Under the pieces are notes generated by a model, which was given only the letters and a program-made list of their open reading frames with translations, made no database searches and had not been told where the DNA came from. The translations under genes and the position numbers were made by a program. Shown here one piece after another: positions 34,380 to 44,937 of a DNA stretch of 64,000 nucleotides (positions are counted from its first letter, which is position 1; the number at the start of each line of letters is the position of its first letter). Source of the stretch: Adiantum capillus-veneris (taxonomy: Eukaryota; Streptophyta; Polypodiopsida; Polypodiales; Pteridaceae); NCBI GenBank assembly GCA_014529385.2, contig CM043963.1:68371912-68435911 (forward strand), given 5' to 3'.

Positions 34380-34970
34380 TATCTCCACTGATAGGGTCCC
34401 CAACTAGAGTATGTTGTAGACATTTAGAGCAGCTTAGTTCAAATACTCATGAAATTTGCTTTCTTTATCTTATAGAAAATAAGCTAATTCTACCCTAATT
34501 AATTTTTGTTATACACCTTACTCTGGCCAATAAAAAACCAAAAGCACTCTGCTTGTAACCTCTAGTGGACTCGTAGCCATAGTTGCCATACAACTCCTAC
34601 TCTGTCCTTTATTCAACAAATACAAATGCCTTCCACCCAACAAGGCACAACCAATTAGTAGCCTCTATAAGCGCTAACCTTGTCCAGACTTCAACGGGCT
34701 AGACCCTCATAACACCAAATCTTGTCTTCGTACGTAGAGAAGAAATTAGCCGCTCAAAAGCTGGATCCCAATCCAATTTAGGAAATACAAAATAGAGTGT
34801 GAGGCTGCCATACTCACAGACGTAGTAGTAAGGAAGAGATCCTACAAGCTTCCAAGAAAGAAGACCGCAGCGTGCTGGTAAAATCAAATCATGTGGTCGA
34901 GGCTAGGTTTGCATACTACTATTTTGCAAGCTTGTGTTCAAGGGCTGCTATAGTCTAGTTCACTATACCT
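34380..34970. other. No feature recognised
   Basis: Ordinary mixed-composition sequence. No ORF, repeat or RNA gene that I can support. Confidence 0.3.
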
Positions 34971-34974
34971 TGCC

Positions 34975-35515
34975 AGGTTGCGAGCTTCAAAAATCTCTCG
35001 AGTTTGCAAATCTACGGAAATCTACAATATGAAGATATTTGCCTACAATCTAATTCATACCTTGATAGGTTGTTGCGAGCTTTGGAAGTCTCTCTTGCCT
35101 ACAAACCCACCAACATCAACAATATGGAGATATCGACCTGTAGTTCCATGTGAGCTTCAGGACTGACTCAAGGTGTTGATCTTGTCTTTGAGATACTGTT
35201 GCACCAATAGTATCTCAGTGATAACGACATCATTCTGCACACCCACAAACATAAGAAATATGGAGATATTGATATGCAGTCCTATAGCTAGGTTGCGAGC
35301 TTTCGAGCTAGTCTTCGAGATACTGTTGCACCCAAAAAATCCTGAGCTTCAAAAATGTCTCGAGACCGCAAATCCATGGGCATCAATAGTATCAAGATAT
35401 CGGCCTCCTCAGTCCCGTTGCGAGCTTCAAAAATCTCCTTGGAGCAAAATGCTGACTAAAGATGTCGAGCTAGTCTTTGAGATACCGCTGCACCAACAAA
35501 AGGTTGAAATCTATC
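34975..35515. repeat. Irregular direct repeats with GCGAGCTTCAAAAATCTC and GAGATACTGTTGCACC cores
   Basis: GCGAGCTT(C/T) recurs near 34980, 35074, 35292 and 35420. TTTGAGATAC-G-TGCACC recurs near 35188, 35318 and 35480. AATATGGAGATAT recurs three times. Units are shuffled rather than strictly tandem. There is no ORF of note. Confidence 0.65.
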
Positions 35516-35555
35516 GAGCCTACAGACCTTTGAGAAAACAGTGAGAAAATCAATT

Positions 35556-36023
35556 TCAACTCACCTTCGTAAGGACACATGTGCCTCCTTTCTTGACAAG
35601 ACCATGAGGCTGCGTTACATAAGCTTCCTCAAATATGTCACCATTCAAGAAAGCAGTAACAATGTGTGATTGATGCACATCCCAACCAAAATGAGCTACC
35701 AATGCACATAGAAAATGCATTGTAGTCATACGACAAGTGGGAGAAAAATTCTCTTCATAATCTATGCCTTTTTGTTGTGCATAACCCTTTGCAACAAGTT
35801 GAGCCTTATGGAGATCGATCTCACCATCTGGCTTGCGTTTCAACTTGTAAACCCACTTCGTACCAATGGCCTTTTTTCCAGGAGGAAAATCACATAAAGT
35901 CCATGTGTCATTTTCTATAAGTGCATCATATTCTGATTGCATGGCAGCCATCCAATTTTTTGGATTTTTTGCTTCATCAAAAGACAGAGGTTCCTCAACA
36001 TCATGTAAGCTAGACACACCCAA
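35556..36023 (-). pseudogene. pol: Copia reverse transcriptase, N-terminal part
   Basis: Open for 155 codons: W-M-A-A-M-Q-S-E-Y, GKKAIGTKWVYKLK, then LVAKGYAQQKGIDYEE. It continues to W-D-V-H-Q and A-F-L-N-G-D. The copia palm motif (Y-V-D-D) would lie further on and is missing because the fragment ends. Confidence 0.85.
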
Positions 36024-36115
36024 AGCATAACAATTTGATGTATAAGATGCATGGCGAGAGCCTGAATGAGTACGACTAGTGCATCCAATTTTCTATCACG
36101 CAAAGTGTGTACGAT

Positions 36116-36906
36116 TCATTTTGGCATACCTCTAGCCTGCTCATTTTCAGCCCTTTCCTCATCAAGTATATCATGTACATCTATAACATTTTCTGAAACC
36201 CCCACAGGCTGTACATTTGCCTCATTGGAATTTACATTTGAACTTCCACCACTAAAAAGAGGCAACAAAGTGTCATAAATGTCCTGTGAGCTTATATTAT
36301 TATCTCTAGTACATGACAGCAAGGATTGAACAGAATCTTCCACAAACACTACATCTCGTGAAACCAAAATACGCTTTGTTTGCAGATGATATAACTTGTA
36401 ACCTTTGCTTTCAGCACTATAACCAACAAAAATACATTTGACAGTCTTATCATCCAATTTTTTGTGTTGTGTTTGTGGCACCAAAGCATATGCCAAACAA
36501 CCAAAAACACGCATGTGCTCAATAGAAGGCTTTCTATCATGCCATGCTTCATATGGACTAATAGACTGCAAAGATTTCGTAGGACACCTATTAAGTACAT
36601 AAGTGGCACACATGATGGACTCAAGCCAAAAATAATGCGACAAAGCTTGACTTTTGATGATACATCGTACCATTTTCGTAAGTGACCTGTTTTCCTTTCA
36701 ACAACACCATTTTGTTGAGGTGTATAAGGCACTGTACATTGGTGTTTTATCCCACAGCTAGCCAAAAATGCATTAAATTCATGAGACATATATTCCCCCC
36801 CTCGATCGGAATGGAGGGTGCCCATGGTACATTTTGATACATTTTTAGTCATAGCCATAAATTGTTTCAAGCACATAAAAACTTCAGACACTCGCAGCAG
36901 AACCAT
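36116..36906 (-). pseudogene. pol: Copia integrase core and linker (one frameshift)
   Basis: The second catalytic Asp block (L-H-S-D-R-G-G-E-Y) and the Glu block (Q-Q-N-G-V-V-E-R-K) lie in the upstream frame. After a frame change near 36672 the sequence continues with E-S-I-M-C-A-T-Y-V-L-N-R. Then come V-F-G-C-L-A-Y and G-Y-S-A-E-S-K-G-Y, followed by an acidic linker. The first Asp and the zinc domain are deleted. Confidence 0.85.
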
Positions 36907-37366
36907 AAGAAGTGGCTACATTGCTGTTACCACCCTTTATTTGAAAATTAGTAAAAGCCTGCTCAACTACACACTGCCTAGTCCTATTTTTTCTGGAAAG
37001 TGACTCTTGCAACAGCAATGTGCATAATGCATCAAACTTGACAACTTCAGTATCTCCTTGGGTCACTAGTCTCCAAGTACTAGCAAAAGTTTAGTATGAA
37101 TTTGGTAAGGCATCAAGAACAGTATGCACAAGGGAATTGTCTAAAATGACTTCACCTGCATAAATAATTTCTCATTGATATCCTTGACACTAGCAGGGAA
37201 AGTGTCCATATCATCTTCCTCATGCATAATCTTCAACTCCAGCTCTTTACGCAGAGCAAAGCAATTTTAGCCTCATTGCGACTTGCATAAAGACCAGCCA
37301 AAATATCCCAAGCCTGTTTTGCAGATTTTGCTGAATGAATGTGAGGAACAATGGTGTGCTTCCACG
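36907..37366 (-). pseudogene. gag: Copia gag (UBN2-like) fragment
   Basis: On the minus strand the frame reads A-K-Q-A-W-D-I-L-A-G-L-Y, then RKELELKIMHEEDD, then L-V-H-T-V-L-D-A-L-P. It ends in F-D-A-L-C-T-L-L-L-Q-E. These are phrases of copia gag. Two stops and one frameshift interrupt it. Confidence 0.75.
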
Positions 37367-37387
37367 TTGCAATTGTAAGTATTATTC

Positions 37388-37604
37388 ACATCTCAACTGC
37401 ATTTGATTTGTCATTTCACTTATTGATACTCTCATTTTAACTTTTCTTATATATTTTGAAACGTTTATCCCTCTTCTTATGAGCAATGGCTCCATTCGTC
37501 ACATCTCAACTACATTAGATTTGTCATTATCACTTATTGATACTCTTAGTTTAACTCTTGTTATATATTTTGCAGATGTTGATCCCTCTTCTTATGAGCA
37601 ATGG
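37388..37604 (+). repeat. 113-115-bp tandem duplication at an intron/exon edge of gene B
   Basis: ACATCTCAACT-CATT at 37388 recurs at 37501, and GAGCAATGG at 37481 recurs at 37596. The second copy retains an acceptor (TATATTTTGCAG, ending 37575) followed by the gene B exon. In the first copy the AG is changed (TTTTGAAACG). The gene B splice acceptor region has thus been duplicated and one copy has decayed. Confidence 0.8.
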
Positions 37605-38437
37605 GAGCATATGGAGTGCATAATAGGCCTCTTCCTTGTCGTTCATGCCCACATTGGTTCTCTACAGTATTCAGGGAGAACCATCAAAAGCCTGGCTGAT
37701 GAAGGAATATTTTTCTATGACCACTTCTACCAACTCTGCCTAGGGAATAAGAATGGCATGTTGGGGAAAGTGCCTCTACCAACCGACTAGAACACAGTGG
37801 ACTGGCCAGTACCTGAGGAAACAATGGTGGAGGCAATGTGAAGTAAGCTCTACAAGGATATACAGAGGTCTCTATGTAGCTCTACTCCCACAAACTGGTT
37901 AGAATTCCAAACTTTTGTCTTGTTGCACTGTTCATAGAGTTGTTTCATAACTACAATATACATGTTACGAAAACTATGTTCATGTGCAAGTCATTTCAGC
38001 AGTCATCCTGTGACAAACTTCTTGACAGAGGATGGTATGTAAAGGAAGACATTGGCATACGGTGCGAGGTCGAGCTTGACACTCTAGTTGTCAAGTACAT
38101 GATTGCAAGCCAATCACTGTTAGTCTCCTTTTGGTATATGCGATCACAAATGCTCAGAGGTAAGTACATTCTTATGGACCAGGTTTCTACAGGTTTGGAA
38201 GATACTCCTGATGTGGATGTGGAAGTGTTTGATAAAGAGCATGGCCTAATGTTGGTGGTTACAATAAGTGAGCTATGCAGTCTTCTGCAGTTGCGGCACG
38301 ACATAATTGAAGGGTCAATGGACAGGGACCTTTCATATTTTTCCTTTTTCCTAGCTGGCCTTAAGCTGATGCGGCGTAGGGAAAAAGATATTTTGTGCAA
38401 AGAGTTGGATGGTCGGGTTGAAATAGTGTCAATGTAA
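37576..38437 (+). pseudogene. Gene B, unit 1: unknown protein, paralogue of 49142-50400
   Basis: It starts at a predicted splice acceptor and reads D-V-D-P-S-S, then R-T-I-K-S-L-A-D-E-G-I-F-F-Y-D. After two stops and a frame change near 37930 it stays open from 37940 to 38437. Its order of motifs matches gene B of unit 2: a SLADEGIFFYD phrase, a DW-P block, L-D-I-S, MASQSLLV and a final Leu-rich segment. I do not recognise the family. Upstream exons are missing where the copia fragment begins. It converges on gene D with about 490 bp between. Confidence 0.6.
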
Positions 38438-38565
38438 CAGAGATTCTTGTGAACCCAAGTGTATACGAATGACTTTCAATACATGAAGTTTTTTTGAGCT
38501 CATTTGTCAATAGTGGTCTGTGAATATAAGTGTTCTTGAAATACATTTCTTTAGCCATTGCCACA

Positions 38566-38612
<47 letters not shown>

Positions 38613-38927
38613 GTTAGGCAAGACAAAGACATGATAGAAGAGTCATCTTAATTCATTAGAAAGTACAAACTCGTCCGTGAACAATGGACTGAGATAAAAT
38701 TTCTATAAGTATGGAATCAAAATGTCTTCAAGGTAAAAATCAAAGGTATGCCCCTCAAAAGAAGGTGGTGAGATAGTTGTTTCTGATGGATTTCGGTCTC
38801 TCTTTTCAGGAGTATCATCAATCAGTAGTGTATTATTTGCATCAAAGGATACATCGATTTGGATGAAGGGTTTGTACAAAAGAGGTAAGTGTGGTTTTTT
38901 AGGGTGGTAGTGGCCCTCGACGGTAAC
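38438..38927. other. Convergent 3' intergenic region with (CT)n
   Basis: This is the gap between gene B (+) and the end of gene D (-). It holds a CT microsatellite at 38569-38609 and otherwise AT-rich DNA. Confidence 0.5.
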
Positions 38928-39213
38928 TCATTTTCTCTTATCATACAAAAAGGTAAAATCTGACATATGAGCACCGCATACACCGCAAACTATTGCTACT
39001 AGTGGCGATAAGTTTTGCCTTTGCATTGAAGAACATACGGCAACTCTGAAGCGCGGAAGAAGAAACTGAATAAAGTCTTTGGTTCCTGGACGAACCACGA
39101 CTCGACAAGTACCCGTCCGAAATGTTTGCAAATCCTCGAAGGGGTCTGCTATACCCAGAGGCACGCGCATCAACAGCAATCCATTGATGTCCAAGATAAT
39201 CAACCTTTGTAAA
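38928..39213 (-). pseudogene. FCP1/NIF-like phosphatase domain at the 3' end of gene D, unit 1
   Basis: The minus-strand frame reads I-I-L-D-I-N-G-L-L, then R-P-G-T-K-D-F, then FRVAVCSSMQRQN, ending F-L-Y-D. This is the order of the FCP1-homology (NLI-interacting factor, HAD-type) domain of plant proteins: a hydrophobic-D-x-N-G-L motif, then RPG/RPF, then F-V-WSS. The second Asp of the canonical DxD motif is Asn. The domain is short and ends at a stop. A GTATGT donor and an AG lie just upstream, so it is probably a separate exon after the acidic region. Its link to gene D is inferred from strand and spacing. Confidence 0.5.
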
Positions 39214-39236
39214 AGTTGACAAGTACATATAAGTAA

Positions 39237-39776
39237 TTAGAAGCTGAACATATTTTTACATACTTGAATAGACATTACCGGAACAACCATATCTATAGGT
39301 AGCAAGGGTCCATATTGGGTCCCTATAGTGTTGTTGTCGTTGTTGCTATCCTCTGCTTTAGCTTCATCGTTGTAGTCATCGTTCTCATCTTCATCAAGGA
39401 TCTCCCCCATGGCTCTTTCTGCCTCATTCAGGGTTTCCTCTAAGGTCTTTTCCTCTCCCTCCATTGGCCGGCTTGCATCATCCATATCCTTTTGGGGCTC
39501 CTCCATTCACCGGATTGCCTCATCCATAGGCATGCTTTCCTCATCCATCCTTGCCTCATCCAGGGTTTCCTCCATGGGCTCTTTTGGCTCCTCCACTGGC
39601 CTACTTGGCTCTTTCATTGTCTCCTCCATAAGCCCCTCTGCTTGTACACTAGCACCTTGCATAGCCTCATTTGACCTTTCTTCATCTGGCTCTTTCATCT
39701 TTGGCTGGTATGACCCCCTCGGCCCGTTGTGATTCCACTGCATCTGATGCAGGGGCTTGTCGTGGTGGCTCGTCAT
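39237..39776 (-). pseudogene. Acidic Glu/Pro/Met repeat region of gene D, unit 1
   Basis: One reading frame with a single TGA (about 39507) codes for repeated M-E-E-P and M-E-E-T motifs, followed by a Glu/Asp/Asn-rich stretch. It joins the protease-like exon through a one-base frame change near 39730. A similar M-E-E-P / M-E-D-P region occurs in unit 2 but lies before, not after, the protease. Such acidic repeats are probably unstructured. No function can be read from them. Confidence 0.55.
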
Positions 39777-40560
39777 GTATTGTCATATGAATTGTGCGGT
39801 CGTCCAAGCAGCTATCTTTAGCTTCTCTAGGGTTCGCCATAGTGAGCAGGTGTTGTATTAGACTTGCCCGATATCTTTGCAAATAATCATATGTGTAGTT
39901 TTGCACAGCACTCTGCAAAATTGAAAGACCACATGGTGAGAAGTCTTGTATAAAGAAAACCAAAACTGACTGAATGCATTGCCAAATGGTTACCTTAGTC
40001 ATGAAAGGTTTTAATGCAAAGTAGCTTTGCACGACATATTCTGCATGGAGAAGACATCTCCAGCCACAAGAAGTTGCATCGGTTTGATTTGGTACAGGCA
40101 CATCTTTGATTGGGGCCTTGTATAGTTCATACCTTCCACATAGCTTGCCATAAGCAAGCAATAATCTCTTTATACAACTTCACAAAGGAGTATCAGGATG
40201 TTAGCTTGAGGATTTCAAATTTACATGGATATCTATAAGAAACACTTTCTGATACATAACACTTACAGCCTAATTTCAGGGTGGGTTCCTTTTATTGAAT
40301 TGAACACCCACACTGCTGGCTGCTTAACATCAAGGCATATGAATGAGACTCCAGTGATGGTTGTTCTCATAAGGAAAGATGATGACAGTTACTTCCAGCA
40401 TAGCACAGTGGAGAAACCAACTCTTGAATGTGCCAGATGGACTGTTCTTCTGTCTGACAATCAGTGACATTTGTGGATCAACAAGAAACACCTCCGTGTG
40501 GTGGAAGTTGACTTTTGATCAAACTGCAGGGAGTGTACCTGAGTTAGTACACCTACCATT
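39682..40560 (-). pseudogene. ULP1/C48 SUMO-protease-like domain of gene D, unit 1
   Basis: On the minus strand the frame reads V-F-L-V-D, then I-I-F-P-Y-E-N-N-H-H-W-S-L (catalytic His at 40351-40359). After a one-base shift it reads V-W-V-F-N-S-I, where C48 enzymes have D-S, so the Asp is Asn. A GTAAGTG donor follows, with a predicted intron of about 89 nt (40178-40266). The next exon carries V-P-N-Q-T-D-A-T-S-C-G-W, with the oxyanion Gln and catalytic Cys (codon 40076-40078). A second intron (39913-39993, 81 nt, GTAACC...TTTTGCAG) precedes NYTYDYLQRY. Unit 2 has the same motifs and the same second intron position. C48 enzymes remove SUMO-like proteins in the nucleus. Confidence 0.65.
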
Positions 40561-40599
40561 TGAGTTTTCAAAGTTAGAAAAATATTAAAACTTACTTAG

Positions 40600-40839
40600 G
40601 ACAAACATAGATAATTGTATCTAATATCTAAGTATCTGGATCCAACAATATATTAATGTCCACTGTATCCAGAGCCAGCTTTCTGGCTCCATCTATCAAT
40701 GGTATCTCTACAAGCAAACCATCCTTCATTGAAAGTAGAGTATATTTGTTGCTTGCATCTGTGGATAGGGTCACATTGCATTCTCTTTGCCTCTAGGACT
40801 CCACTGCTAATTTGGATTTCTCCTTAAGCTCTACTTCCC
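40600..40839 (-). pseudogene. Linker of gene D, unit 1, between histone and protease parts
   Basis: Minus-strand coding-like stretch with one TAG. It contains Lys/Glu-rich residues, then L-L-S-M-K-D-G-L-L-V-E-I-P-L and D-I-N-I-L-L-D. It is out of frame with the histone ORF by one shift. It resembles, loosely, the segment before the protease in unit 2. The relationship is tentative. Confidence 0.35.
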
Positions 40840-41421
40840 TTATGTCTTCTGTTTGCGAGCAACAATATCTGCCCTTGCCCTTGTATTAACATCATGTGTG
40901 ACATCTACAACTGTGACTTGTGGCAATAGCTCAGGGGGGTATAGCAAAATTTCCCTCATTTTCTTATCCTTGCAAACATTGGGGACCAGAAGTTTGTCAT
41001 ACCTCCACCTTACCCTTTTTAGTGTCTCACCGTCTTTGTCCATTACAGTCACCCTATGGTCATGGGATGCTACAATGGTCATGTCACTGAAGTACTCAAG
41101 CAGGAAGTCCTCTGTTGCTTCCTGTAGAGCCATCAGTGCAACCACTTTCCACCTTTTAGTGCCCCATGTAGCTTCTTCACAAATGGACCTCACCATCCTT
41201 TGAAAGGGCAGCTTTGGTATGCACAAATCAACACATTTCTGTGCCTTCCTGGTTTCTCTGAAAAGTCCCATGCAGCTCTGTAACTTCTTCACCCTTGGAC
41301 CTTTCAAAATTTTACTTGGCTTTCCAGGTCTCTTCTTTGGGGTTGCAGATCTGCTACTTGCCTTAGCTGCTAACCCTCGTCCCTTGCCCACCTTCCTTGC
41401 ACTGGCCTTTGTTCTAGCCAT
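40840..41421 (-). CDS. Histone H3-family protein, CENH3-like, 193 codons, intact
   Basis: It opens with M-A-R-T-K-A-S-A-R-K, keeping the H3 positions K4 and K9. The K27 position reads Arg within SSRSATP. The histone fold follows: L-F-R-E-T-R-K, K-L-P-F-Q-R-M-V-R (residues 70-78), then a loop 1 one residue longer than canonical H3 containing K-R-W. Helix 2 reads A-L-M-A-L-Q-E-A-T-E-D-F-L, followed by Y-F-S-D and R-V-T-V-M-D-K-D. R-W, A-T-E-D-F-L and F-S-D are typical of plant CENH3 rather than H3.1/H3.3. Unlike any H3, about 60 residues follow the fold, including R-Y-D-K-L-L-V-P. Canonical H3 is 135 aa. It probably binds chromatin. It is divergent from gene C, and a GA/CT array begins 20 bp upstream of the ATG. 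Confidence 0.8.
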   Translation of the reverse strand: MARTKASARKVGKGRGLAAKASSRSATPKKRPGKPSKILKGPRVKKLQSCMGLFRETRKAQKCVDLCIPKLPFQRMVRSICEEATWGTKRWKVVALMALQEATEDFLLEYFSDMTIVASHDHRVTVMDKDGETLKRVRWRYDKLLVPNVCKDKKMREILLYPPELLPQVTVVDVTHDVNTRARADIVARKQKT

Positions 41422-41442
41422 TCCACTGTATAAGAATAGAAG

Positions 41443-41546
<104 letters not shown>

Positions 41547-41597
41547 TCTCTCTCTCTCTCCAAAACTCTCCATGTCTCTCACCAAAACTTATCCCAT

Positions 41598-41660
41598 TAC
41601 TAACAGCGCGCATGAAAGATTTTTTTGACCCAAAAATACACCTCCGCGCACCGTTAGTGA
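41598..41660. repeat. Foldback unit 1a
   Basis: TTACTAACAGCGCGC on the left pairs with GCGCACCGTTAGTGAA on the right with a few mismatches. It is a weaker member of the GTACTAAAGG family and is flanked by CT arrays. Confidence 0.5.
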
Positions 41661-41674
41661 AAAGGAAACAGAAA

Positions 41675-41717
<43 letters not shown>

Positions 41718-41787
41718 CTTTCGCCCTGTCTCCACTATTCCTCTCTCTCTCTATAACACAAACACACACACACAGACTCTCTCTCTC

Positions 41788-41820
<33 letters not shown>

Positions 41821-41887
41821 ATCCTCCAAAGCAGACCAAAACACACACACACACCCTCTCTCTCACTCGTTCTCCTTGCCCCTCCAC

Positions 41888-41951
41888 AGTACTAAAGGCA
41901 CGCTTACAGACATCCAAATCGTAGGTGGCTGTCTCCGCGCGCCTTTAGTAC

Positions 41952-41952
<1 letters not shown>
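41888..41952. repeat. Foldback unit 1b
   Basis: AGTACTAAAGGCACGC pairs with GCGCGCCTTTAGTAC. The unit is 65 bp and is followed immediately by a GA array. Confidence 0.75.
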
Positions 41953-42031
<79 letters not shown>

Positions 42032-42507
42032 TATGTGTGTTGAGTGAGTGTGTGTGTGTGTGTGTGTGTTGTATGTATGTCTGTGTGTGTGCAAGAGAGA
42101 GAGAGATATGAAATTTCCTGTGAGAGAAAGAGAGAGAGAAAAAGAAACAGAGAGAGAGAGAGACCTTTGAGAAAGAGAGACAGTGATAGAGAGAGAGAGG
42201 CACAGGACGACCTTTTAGAAAGAGAGAGAGAGAGAGGGCCAAACCTTCGTAGGAGAAGCGAAGCCTACTCTCTTTTTCACGTTCTTTCTGTCGGAGACGC
42301 AGACGGAGGCTCAGTTTCTCTTTATCTCACTCTCTTTGACTCTCTCGGTGTCTATCTTTGTCTCTCATGCCTTTTAGGTGTCACGTACTAACGTATCCGA
42401 GCGCATTAAATGACCGCATGTGCGGCATCATGCACACTAGATTCTATTTTAATCACCACGTGGGGCGCCGCCGGGGGTAACTGTTATACATGTCTAATTG
42501 GGGGGGG

Positions 42508-42591
<84 letters not shown>

Positions 42592-42620
42592 TATAGAAAG
42601 AGAGTGAAACCTCATAAATT

Positions 42621-42736
<116 letters not shown>

Positions 42737-42752
42737 AGGGAGGCTCATTACT

Positions 42753-42799
<47 letters not shown>

Positions 42800-43092
42800 A
42801 GACTCATTACTATCACAGAGAGAGAGAGAGAGGGACAGAGAGAAAGCGAAGAGAGCGCAATGGAGCAGACGGCTCCCATGGAGTTTCTGCAAACTCCACC
42901 AACAAAAGGTCATCTCTCACTCTCTCTCTTTCTCTCTCTCTCTCTATTTCTAGCAATAGCTAGCAGTGTGTGTGTGTGGAAACAAACAAAAACCCATACT
43001 GTTGAATACACACACACGCACATACACACACAGACACACACACACACACACACATAGACTCTCTCTCTCTCTCTCTTTGTGTGTGTGTGTGT

Positions 43093-43155
43093 GTACTAAA
43101 GGCGCACAGAGACAACCAAGTACTCTTTGCAACTCTCTCTGCGCACCTTTAGTAC
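43093..43155. repeat. Foldback unit 1c
   Basis: GTACTAAAGGCGCACAGAG pairs with CTCTGCGCACCTTTAGTAC with two mismatches. It is 63 bp, with a TG array on the left and, after CTGTTGAGAGGTAT, a CT array on the right. Confidence 0.8.
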
Positions 43156-43165
43156 TGTTGAGAGG

Positions 43166-43246
<81 letters not shown>

Positions 43247-43256
43247 TTGTCTCTGT

Positions 43257-43319
43257 GTACTAAAGGTGCGCAGAGACAACCACGTACTCTTTGCAACGCT
43301 TTGCATGCGCCTTTAGTAC
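43257..43319. repeat. Foldback unit 1d
   Basis: Near-identical to unit 1c (GTACTAAAGGTGCGCAGAG ... GCGCCTTTAGTAC). It has a CT array on the left and, after CTGTTGGGAGG, a CA array on the right. Confidence 0.8.
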
Positions 43320-43328
43320 TGTTGGGAG

Positions 43329-43493
<165 letters not shown>

Positions 43494-43749
43494 CTGTGTG
43501 TGTTTTTTGGTGTGCTTTGGAGAGAGAGAGAGAGAACAAAGACTTGCATTGTTTCCTGATGATCAATAGGATTAACGTCCAGTAGGTAGAAGAGACTAAA
43601 ACCAAACCCAAAGCTTGTGCTAGGATTCCAACCTTTACAGGCTCAGTTGCTTAGCATTTCTGCCAAAAGAACTGTTGACTTTTGTTAGGACTTTGATCAA
43701 GAAGAGTCAATTTGTGAAGATGAGTTAGAGAGGTCGGCAGGCCAAGAGT

Positions 43750-44897
43750 ATGTATCCCTCACCCTCCAAGGGTCCCTCACCCTCTACAGTTGTCAAGAAA
43801 AATACAAGAAAGAGGAATATAGACTTCTCAGATGATGCAGATCTCCCAGCAAGCAGTCCTTGTGCAAGTAAAGGTAAAGACAAAGAGGACGTGCCTTCTC
43901 TGGAAGATACAGCTGTAACTAATGAGAGGCTGTTCAACTTTGCAACATCGTGTGGTGCTGGGGACAAATATGATCTAATTAATTCTATGTTTAACCCAAA
44001 ATTTGATATTGAAGACCTCTTAGCTTAGCACAGTGAATTCTTGCAGCCCTACAGAGATCAATTTGAACTGATGGTGCAGGTAGGGAGGGTTGTGCTGCCC
44101 AGTATGATTGTCGTTCATTTAAATGACTGCGGTGGAAAAAGATAGGGATTGAAGAAGTATAGGGAATTACCACCTGCTTGCTGACATTAAGCTTGCCCTT
44201 TGCACCAAAAAGAGTGCAAACTTATTCAGGAATCCTTTGGCTTTATGATTTACGTGAACAGCCTGTTTGGATTCCTCATGCAGAATCTTGATGAGGTGAT
44301 AGAGGAGCAGGATGCAGCACCAGATGAAGAATGCGAGGAGACAACACATATACAAGAAGTCGAGGAGGTTGAAGATATAGTTGACCTTGAGGTTGAGGCA
44401 ATTGAAGTTCAAAGAAGTAAGATGCTCTCTGTGAAAACAACAGGGATCAAACTACACTTGGATGTAAGTAACTTCACTGAGAAGCATGTTTAGATGATGT
44501 TGCCTGTTGTGCCTGAGTTCAGGATTGGAGACAGGACGTATATCTTTTTACATGATGTGCAAAGCACCTTTTATTTAAGGGAGGACTTCTCCTGGCTATC
44601 ATTTCCAGAGTCCAAGAGGAGAGGAGTGGATTTGTTTCAGAGGATAGTAGTGATGATGAGGCAATGAAAACATCCAACAATCCAATGGAATGCCTCCGAA
44701 GTTGCTTTGAGAAAGCTAAAAAATACAAGGAGACACTACCGGATGAAGCCACCTTCCAAGCAATAAGACAAAGCCTAAGACCATCAACAAGTCACAAAGA
44801 AGTGGAGGATTGGTTTAACCATTCAGGTCAGGAGTCAACTACATCTATGGACCTATGGCAGGAAAACCTCTTTTTGCAGGATGAGAGCTTCATGGTA

Positions 44898-44937
<40 letters not shown>

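Larger units (their letters stand above)
35556..37366 (-). mobile_element. Truncated Ty1/copia fragment, minus strand
   Basis: Reading leftward, the order is gag, a jump to the integrase core, a linker, and the start of the reverse transcriptase, where it ends abruptly at about 35556. The gag zinc knuckle, protease and integrase N-terminus are deleted, and the rest of RT, RNase H and both LTRs are absent. It differs in sequence from the copia at 8.8-14.1 kb. Its right edge abuts the first recognisable piece of gene B, and it may have removed that gene's first exon. Confidence 0.85.

Noticed and set aside
40225-40588. Plus-strand ORFs (80 and 69 codons) first taken as a separate gene with a splice acceptor
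   Set aside because: The minus strand of the same DNA reads the C48 protease block with H-H-W-S-L and fits its neighbours, so the plus-strand frames are shadows.
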